Positions 56,778-64,000 of a DNA stretch of 64,000 bases are shown here, piece after piece. The stretch is taken from positions 5,590,941 through 5,654,940 of the forward strand of contig JASFXZ010000028.1 of the NCBI GenBank assembly GCA_032209605.1. Direction: 5' to 3'. The DNA is from Mactromeris polynyma. Its lineage: Eukaryota > Mollusca > Bivalvia > Venerida > Mactridae. Position 1 is the first letter of the stretch; the number at the start of each line of letters is the position of its first letter. The translations under genes were made by a program, and so were the position numbers. The notes below the pieces were generated by a model. That model was not told where the DNA came from and searched no databases. It was given only the letters and a program-made list of their open reading frames with translations.

Positions 56778-59700
56778 CTGAAACATTTCAATACAAATTA
56801 TTATTATCATTATTGTATGGATGGACAGACTAAACCATTTATAAACAGGATTACAGTTACATATGGGGCTCAGTTAACCTAACCAATGTTAATTCCTATT
56901 TATCCTACGAATCTATCCCTGGCTTCTGGTATGGACAGAAATATCTGGCTCGATGCTATTGTATAGCAGGACTGAGGCTCAGTCAAGTTGCCACGAAACA
57001 GTTACCCAGTTCCGGAGGTTTCCATCCACACATGAAGACAGTGATAGATTATTTTTCTTGCATACCCTAGCATAAATGACAAGACTCATCCTACATGGGG
57101 TGTATAAGATAGAATTTTCCGCACACCGCATGATGAAACTATAATTCATCCCATTCTATGAACGGGCATATAAAAATGGGATGCAATTTTCCTGTAGTAA
57201 GACTTTACAATCATTTAACCTTTCAAGAGCAACAACATCTCAACAACAGTCAACAATTTGCCCCTCCAACACAGTGTAGCTGTAGAGCTGTTGTCTTGTG
57301 GTATATATAAGAAAGCAGTAAGTTCTTGACACGCTTCGTCATGATTTTTTCAGTGCACTTGCATGCTGAACGTATATAACACTTAATTCGTAAAAAAGTG
57401 GACAGTCACAATCACGTACGAACACAATCTGATAAAGTCATGGATGGATTTTATTTTTTCTCTATTTCCGAAAAAGTAGATTCACTACAATTGAGGACAT
57501 GTTCAGGCTAGCACTTGGAAGTTACAAGTCTGGGCTTCAGGCTAGTTGGGTACCATGAGGACTGTCCTGAATTCACAATGACTGTCTTTCTCACCAAGAC
57601 ACAATAAATCAGACAAATTTCTTCAAGAATAAAACCGAATTATAAAATTGTGGTGGAGAACACTGACGGAAGGAACATAGATCCAGTATAGTATTCAATA
57701 TTAAGCACAGTTCAACAAGAAATAAATTTGATTGTGAAGTTGAATTATTTTCCCATCCAATGCCTCAAAATCTATTTAATGCATTTGATGTTTTAGGAGC
57801 TGTAAATCAATATATCATTTTCCTAGTGACTAAACGTACCTCCTTTTCCTTTTCTTGAAGAGCTTGTTCTCTCTGGTCGACTTGATTGTCATTTCTGGGT
57901 GGATTATTAGCACGACTAAAATGATACAAATGTGTCACTGATATAACAATGTCGGCAAAAATCTGTGATCAATCACTATAATGACAGTTGTCACGGAAAC
58001 ATAAAATCCAGGAAATGGGACACAAACCATTGTCAGTAATGGCACAATCAGGATGTGAGAACAGACAGATTTCTCAGAAAATAATTGAATTAATCACATT
58101 CAGCAGAGGCTGACAATGACAATCAATTTGGATGATTATTCAATCTATACTTTTCAAGACATTCTCTGATAATCAAGGAAAATCCCGAATTTACCCAGAA
58201 AAGGCAATCTTAGGTAGTTTAATAAGAAAGTTATAATTTCAAACATTGCTAATATGACTTTTATAGATACAGCTACATGTATATATACAACATGTACAAA
58301 GGCATACACAGTCAAACTTTAGGGAATTTTACAAGCATACAATAATAATGGAGAAATGTACAATAATAATACTGAGAAATTATAAACGATTAAAAACTAT
58401 AACAGAAATTAGAATTCTCCTTAAATGAATGTGAGTTCTAACTTTAATTTGTATCAATAATTTTCAGAATCAAAATAAATTTCAAAAGTTGTCTACTGCA
58501 AAGAACATCACAAATAATGACATCAATAACTGTGTACACACAGTAAATATTGACATCAGTGAATATCTGTACACAGTAAATTATGACATCAATGAATGTG
58601 TGTACATAGCAAATGATGACATCAATAAATACGTGTACACAGCAAATGATGACATCAATAAATACGTGTACACAGCAAATGATGACATCAATAAATACGT
58701 GTACACAGCAAATGATGACATCAATAAATACGTGTACACAGCAAATGATGACATCAATAAATACGTGTACACAGCAAATGATGACATCAATAAATACGTG
58801 TACACAGCAAATGATGACATCAATAAATGGGTACACAGCAAATGATGACATCAATAAATGTGCGTACATAGCAAATTAGTGGACATCAATAAATACGTGT
58901 ACACAGCAAATGATGACATCAATAAATGTGTGTACATAGCAAATGAGGACGTCAATAAATATGTGTACACAGCAAATGAGGACGTCAATAAATATGTGTA
59001 CACAGCAAATGATGATATCACTAAAATGTGTAAATAACAAAGGAAGACATCCCACTCTAAGTAAGTCTTGTTTACACAGCAGACATCTTGTTTACAAAGA
59101 AAACACCGCAGCAACAAAACATAGAATAAAGACACACACACAGCTATCATTTAACCCCTTACTTCACAAACAACCCTTTCTTAGGAGTTAAGTCTTCTTA
59201 ATCATCAAACAATAAGTCCAGTCTAATGCTAGCATCTTATGATATTGTTTACAAGGGCACAATAAAGCAGAAAAAGGATAATTTTTTTTCAAATTTAGCC
59301 ATATTCCAACAGTATATCATTTACATATCGACTGGTCAGTTGATTGGGTTACCAACCAGTCCTGACCAGTTCTTCTGCTAGCAGCTACCCGACAAACCTA
59401 CTTTTCGAAAAAAAATGTTTTTGAAGAGCGACCCTAGAGTATTTGGATTTACATGTTTATAGAGTATAGAGTGTCCTGTCAAATAGTACATGTACATCAG
59501 GGGTAATATCACAGAAACATATTAAGTAAAATTGCATCCTTATCCTTAAAATTACATTTTCCGTAACTGGTTTATTTTACATACAGGCTATTATATGGGC
59601 AAATCAAGGGTGATACATGAATAGTTTTAATATGTTGATGTCATTACCATTAATACGCATAGCAGTTTTAATGTGGATTTAGAATTACATCCATTTGAAG

Positions 59701-62700
59701 TTTTGAACTTAAGTAAAAATATTTGAGATTCACTTAAGATGCTTCTGTAATAAGGGCCCAGGACCCCTAAAAGTGACAACCTAGACACACTTAAATGAGA
59801 CAAACAAGAAGTGAAACTTATCCTGTGCTGATAATATGTGAAACACGAAACTAAAAAATACACAGCATAGCAACACAAGATATACACCGAGACAGAAAGA
59901 GATGATAATCAATATACAGTTTTCTTCTTGAATATAATACAGTATATAAACAATATCTTTCATAACATACACAGTCATAATGTCCATTTCATTGCATTTC
60001 CATGTGATTAACTTTTTGTCCTCAATATTTTCAAAATCGTTAAATTTCTTCGATCTGTTTTCTAGCCAGGACATGCTCAAAAAGTTTGGAAAATTCAAAT
60101 TGGTAAAATAAATATTTTCCAAGTTCATTTGTCTATCTGTTTTTTTTATTGAAAAATTGCTCAAATCCCGATACAGGACAGAGAGTTGAGCAGTCAAAAT
60201 ACCATCTTATTTAATTATGCTTAAGTTAACAAATAATTTCAAGTAAGTTCATGCACTACACAAAAGTCAAACAATGCCATTGAGAAATATACACAACTGT
60301 ACTGGAAATATAACTGGTCAGAATTTCAATGTATTTATTTTATTGATAAAAGTTCTTGCGTTTATCAAATGTTAGTATAACAAGAAGTGTTATATTCTTC
60401 CAATAGTCGAGCTTAAAATTTGTTTGGATCAATTCTATGTACACAACATGCTCCTACAAACATATATACTGGGTACAGGGTTACAGAGAGTTGTATCACA
60501 GAGTACAGCATTACACACAGTGAACACAAACAGTACAACATTCAGCAGAGTGAAATCTTACCAGTATAATTCAAACGTCCAGCACACAGACGTGCAGACA
60601 GTCATAAAGGCAAGTTCATGGAAAAATATGCAGAAATAATGTGTTAGTTCTAAGCTATGGAACAAATATCATTTTTATGTTTTCTACAGCAGAACATCGC
60701 CATATTTTCATCATTACCGTATACATGTACAAGCTTACTATTGCATAATATGTAAGTATCAATTACCATACAAATTCAATTAAACAAATTACCATACATA
60801 TACTATCAAATACACTATCATTCACATAACACAATACTCTTCTATACTAAACCACATTTCCCTCCCATGAAACACATGACAGCTATGAACAATATGAAAC
60901 ATGGTGAAACCACGCAATAAAACCTACTTTGAAAAAAAATAAAATCCAGGTTTCTTTATTTTACTTAATTAAAACTCATACATTTTTTCTAAAAAAAACA
61001 GCAATTTCAACCAGTATTTTTGAACTTCCAACAAAGTCACATCTCTTGCAATAGAATTATCAATTGATTTCGTTATTGGATATAATTTTACCCTCTTAAT
61101 AACATCTATATGAGTACACTGCAAAAAGGCCAAAATAATGTAATTGTTTAATTGTCCTCCCCGTCTGTCCCCGCTTGTTAAGCTGCCAAGACGTTCTTCA
61201 ATTATCATCTAAATGATGCAGAGCTTCGAGAGTGAATTGACAGAAACAGAAAAATCAATCTACTTGAGGAAACTGTTGGATGATAACTTGACATTTATTT
61301 TAGAAAGGCCTTCAATTCTATTGTTCAATAAAATACACTGACAGTTTTACTACCATATCATTAAGACCAATCATCAAAATATCTTTGTATCCCCTCCTCT
61401 AACCCATACCATTAAAGCTTGGGTACATAGGTACGCAAAATATTCTTTTAATACAATTTTTTTCTGTAATGCAATTCCAATGAACAAGCATACAAGTGAT
61501 ACTGTATGACATAAATCAGTCAGTCCTGTGTGTATTTATAATAACACTGTTTCATCGGGTTTAACGCCGTTTCTCAACGATATTTCAGTTATATACGGCG
61601 GCCAGTTCATCTAACCAGTTTTTCCTGGACTGAAATCTAACCAGTACTAACTTACCCTTCCACAAGGAGCAGGCAATTTCTCCACATGTGGAGAAAAATC
61701 AACATTTTTGTCAAATTTTCATGGAAGGGTATGACCTGCAGCGACCGGGAATCGAACCCGGATCGCCGGATTTCAAGTCCAGGGGACTAACCACGGCTTT
61801 ATAATAACACTACATGTTTCATGTATAATTAGGTTATACATCTGCAATTTGTGCAATTTCATCTTAAACCTGATAAAACTGAAATTATAGTTTTTTGGAA
61901 TTAGAATCCCTAAAAATACTAAGGCTTTAATATTTGCAATAACATATTTTGGCTGGGAGCAATTTCTGGGGGTAGGTATTGGGAGGGGAACAGAGAATGT
62001 TTTTATCTAGGTCTAATCAATGAGTATATAACTGCGCATTCAATATGTATGAATCATCATATACCACTTGTATAATGTTATCACAATCGTATGATACCAT
62101 CTAGTCATGCTTGTTGTATATATCACCTATAAATATACATGTATCTTGTGAATGGTCTTTAAAAGTAGATAGTCCAGAAATTTTGTTAAAATATGCTTCC
62201 CAGTAAATATGAGAAAATTGGTAATAAATCTACTCATACACGTAATATATTCTTCAACACAGCATCGTCACTTTTGTGACATGTTTCCCAAAACCGCAAA
62301 TACAAGTGTCCGATACAGGGATTTCCTATCCTGAAGTACTAGCATAGGAAATACCTGCTTAGTACTTTGTTTTGCAGTTCGAGAAAACTTTTAAGAAAAG
62401 TTATACTTCAGTGTTATACAGTACGTCAGTCTGTATGAAGGCATTAACATGCAAGTTTCTCAAATTTATTATTTGGCGTATTTTAAAGAAAAAGTAGGAC
62501 AATCTACCTTACAACATTTACAGCAAGTGCGACATAAGATCAGCCAGACACACAATGTTACACAGACCAACGCTACGCTCAGGACTAAGAGCCTTATACA
62601 TTTCGTTAACATCAGAAAATTATTTGCGACATTCCCTGTGAATTATCAACATTTTTGAGAAAACCCTGTGAATTATCAACTTTTGTGACAAACCCCTGTG

Positions 62701-63305
62701 GATTCAAACCCTGTGGATTATCAAATTTGTGAGAACACCCTGTGGATTATCAACATTTGTGAGAAAACCCTGTGGACTATCAATTTTTGGGACAAACCCT
62801 GTGGAATATCAACATATGTGACAAAACCCTGTGGATAATTAACATTTGTGACAAATCTGCGATAAACCCTGTGGATTATTAACATTTGTCACCAAACCCT
62901 GTGTGTTATCAACATTTGTCACTAAACCCTGAGGGTTATTAACATTTGTGACTAAACCCTGTGGGTTATCAACATTTATGACTAAACCCTGTGGGTTATT
63001 AACATTTGTGACAAAACCTGTGGGTTTTTAACATTTGTAACGAAACCCTGTGGATTATCAACATTCATGACAAAACCCTGTGGATTATATACAAATTTGA
63101 CAAAATGGATTTACAGGTCACAGCGACATTACCCAAAGGAACAAGTCCTGCATGTAATGATGTATGTCAACACTTGCTGTGAATGCTAGAAGACTTGTCT
63201 TCACAAGATACAACTCGTATAACCAGTAAAACTAATTGTTGAAATGCATTCATGAATGTATACACATACTCTGCAGCAGCCTCCTCCAACTGGCGACGTC
63301 GAGAG
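56679..63305 (-). CDS. Septin (SEPT2 subgroup), last three coding exons; gene continues beyond the window
   Basis: Minus-strand exons 63270-63305, 57840-57915 and 56679-56777 join in phase. The product ends with a charged linker (SRRRQLEEAAADR, then about 25 residues rich in N, Q and E), then the coiled coil LRKMQEMLAKMQAEMDAQKQ and a tail ending SHNV. The ELRKMQEMLAKMQAEM pattern matches the C-terminal coiled coil of SEPT2-group septins, whose vertebrate SEPT2 ends in a similar short His-Val tail. The GTPase domain should lie to the right of 64000. Septins form hetero-oligomeric filaments at membranes and the cleavage furrow; this coiled coil mediates filament pairing. One exon is only 36 bp. 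A related SEPT1/4/5-type assignment cannot be excluded. Confidence 0.72.
56778..57839 (-). other. Septin intron, no further feature recognised
   Basis: GT-AG intron (AAGGAG/GTACGT to TTTCAG/TTG). No internal exon or repeat is evident. Confidence 0.5.
57840..57915 (-). CDS. Septin penultimate exon: charged linker
   Basis: 76 bp, minus strand, TTTTAG/TCGTGC to AAGGAG/GTACGT. Encodes RANNPPRNDNQVDQREQAL then QEKEKE, leading straight into the coiled coil. Confidence 0.72.
58500..59035. repeat. 33-bp minisatellite in a septin intron, about 15 copies
   Basis: Unit CAGCAAATGATGACATCAAT followed by AAATACGTGTACA. The central seven or so units (58610-58830) are almost identical; edges are variable, with GAGGACGTC variants at 58945-58990. 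The unit length is a multiple of three, giving spurious open frames on both strands. Confidence 0.93.
59036..61548. other. Septin intron sequence, no exon recognised
   Basis: AT-rich. A short degraded SINE-like patch (GACTGGTCAGTTGATTGGGT to CAGCTACCCG) may lie at 59325-59395. No supported coding exon. Confidence 0.4.
61549..61797 (-). mobile_element. Complete tRNA-derived SINE with 14-bp target duplication
   Basis: Minus-strand member of the 50450 family: B box GGTTCGATTCCC, body GGTCATACCCTTCCATGAAA, tail TTGAGAAACGGCGTTAAACC. Perfect target duplications TTTATAATAACACT at 61535-61548 and 61798-61811. The head is damaged (GGACTTGAAATCC, decayed A box), so it is probably not transcriptionally active. 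Confidence 0.92.
61812..62629. other. Septin intron sequence, no feature recognised
   Basis: No supported exon or repeat. Confidence 0.4.
62630..63095. repeat. About 30-bp minisatellite, about 15 imperfect copies
   Basis: Unit AACCCTGTGGATTATCAACA followed by TTTGTGACAA, with many substitutions and length variants, and GGGTTATTAAC forms on the right half. It lies 175 bp downstream (minus-strand sense) of the 36-bp septin exon. Confidence 0.9.
63270..63305 (-). CDS. Septin 36-bp microexon
   Basis: Minus strand, GTCAG/CTCTCG to GCAGA/GTATGT. Phase fits the next exon (GCA GA/T CGT). Encodes SRRRQLEEAAA. Identified from phase and composition only; transcript evidence would be decisive. Confidence 0.6.
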
Positions 63306-64000
63306 CTGACAAACAAAATACTCATTCTAAACATTTGCGGTATTTAATATCAGAGTAAATGTCTGGACAGAACTCAATATTCTACAAAACAATCAGTATG
63401 AAAGCTCACGTACCAACGCATTCATCAAACAGAAAACTACTTCGAACAGTCTATAAATGTAAGTGCATTATTGTACAAACATAATTTATGTGAAATTCCA
63501 AAAAACTCGAAGCTGCAAAATAAACAAGGGTGTATCTTACAGCCAGAAAGAAAAGCTTTATACAGGGTGTAATAAGTCTATTACAAACTTAAGCCAATAT
63601 TTTTCCCACTTAAAAGACAGACGAAGACAGTTTGTCAATATTTGGGCGATGTAAGTTCCTTAATAATTTAGTACAGCCAGAATTTGCAATCAGTCAAAAT
63701 AAGAGTTTCCCAGAGTTACACTATTCAATTGTGTAAACTACGGTTTTAGTATACAGTAAGTATATTGTTCAGAATAAAAATTATACAAGTTTAAAGCACA
63801 TCAATTACTTATATTACTGAAGCCAGGCCTCAAAGGAGTCCTAATTAAAATGAAGGTTTTTATAAAGGTTGCAATTTAAGCAAAATAATTTTTTCGGGCA
63901 ATTTCTTTAAAAATATTGAGCAAATAAAGGCTCATTTTGACAATCTCATTTGATGTATTGATGTGGCCAAGATGGGCCGGCAAGGCGCCTTCCACCATGA
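63306..64000. other. Septin intron sequence to the window end
   Basis: No exon could be fixed. The preceding septin exon, which must end with two bases of a split codon, probably lies beyond 64000. Confidence 0.4.

Noticed and set aside
58444..59191. Open frames over the 33-bp repeat
   Set aside because: Repeat length is 11 codons; open on both strands and inside a septin intron.

Overview
This is an AT-rich eukaryotic (metazoan) genomic window. Genes have GT-AG introns, coding exons are sparse, and tRNA-derived SINEs, MITE-like elements and minisatellites fill much of the rest. The gene types and repeat style suggest a mollusc, most likely a bivalve. That is an inference from family resemblance; no species marker is visible.

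Layout. 1-930: no gene recognised. 935-3930: two large minisatellites (54-bp and 21-bp units). 3990-5030: a foldback-like element made of imperfect inverted arms. 5013-22128 (U1) and 24525-44296 (U2): two tandem copies of one long unit, each with a 45/48-bp minisatellite and one NLR-like gene. They are separated by a 2,396-bp element (22129-24524) with perfect 32-bp terminal inverted repeats. 44600-44750: a short relict that resembles the start of a third unit. 45012-46991: a two-exon metallophosphoesterase gene (MPPED1/2, UPF0046 type). 47000-50450: non-coding with several MITEs. 50450-64000: mainly minus strand, holding the last three coding exons of a septin (SEPT2 subgroup), SINEs, and two intronic minisatellites.

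The NLR-like gene is the main point of interest. Five coding exons splice in phase in both units. They encode a short hydrophobic leader ending in a 2A-like NPGP motif, a DZIP3-type HEPN domain whose R-x4-H motif spans a splice junction, a hendecad/heptad coiled coil, a NACHT NTPase and C-terminal leucine-rich repeats. U2 is open throughout (1,222 codons). U1 has the same exons, but its last exon carries a one-base homopolymer loss and a 13-bp deletion, so it looks like a pseudogene. A predicted receptor-type NTPase coupled to a HEPN RNase-like domain, with a possible ribosome-skipping leader, suggests innate immune sensing; this is inferred, not shown.

The two units also record transposition history: a hAT-like element with an 8-bp target duplication sits in U1 and its empty site is preserved in U2. 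Separately, two SINEs in the right-hand region have perfect 14-bp target duplications. Because bivalve haplotypes differ a lot, false haplotype duplication in the assembly must be excluded before U1 and U2 are called paralogues.
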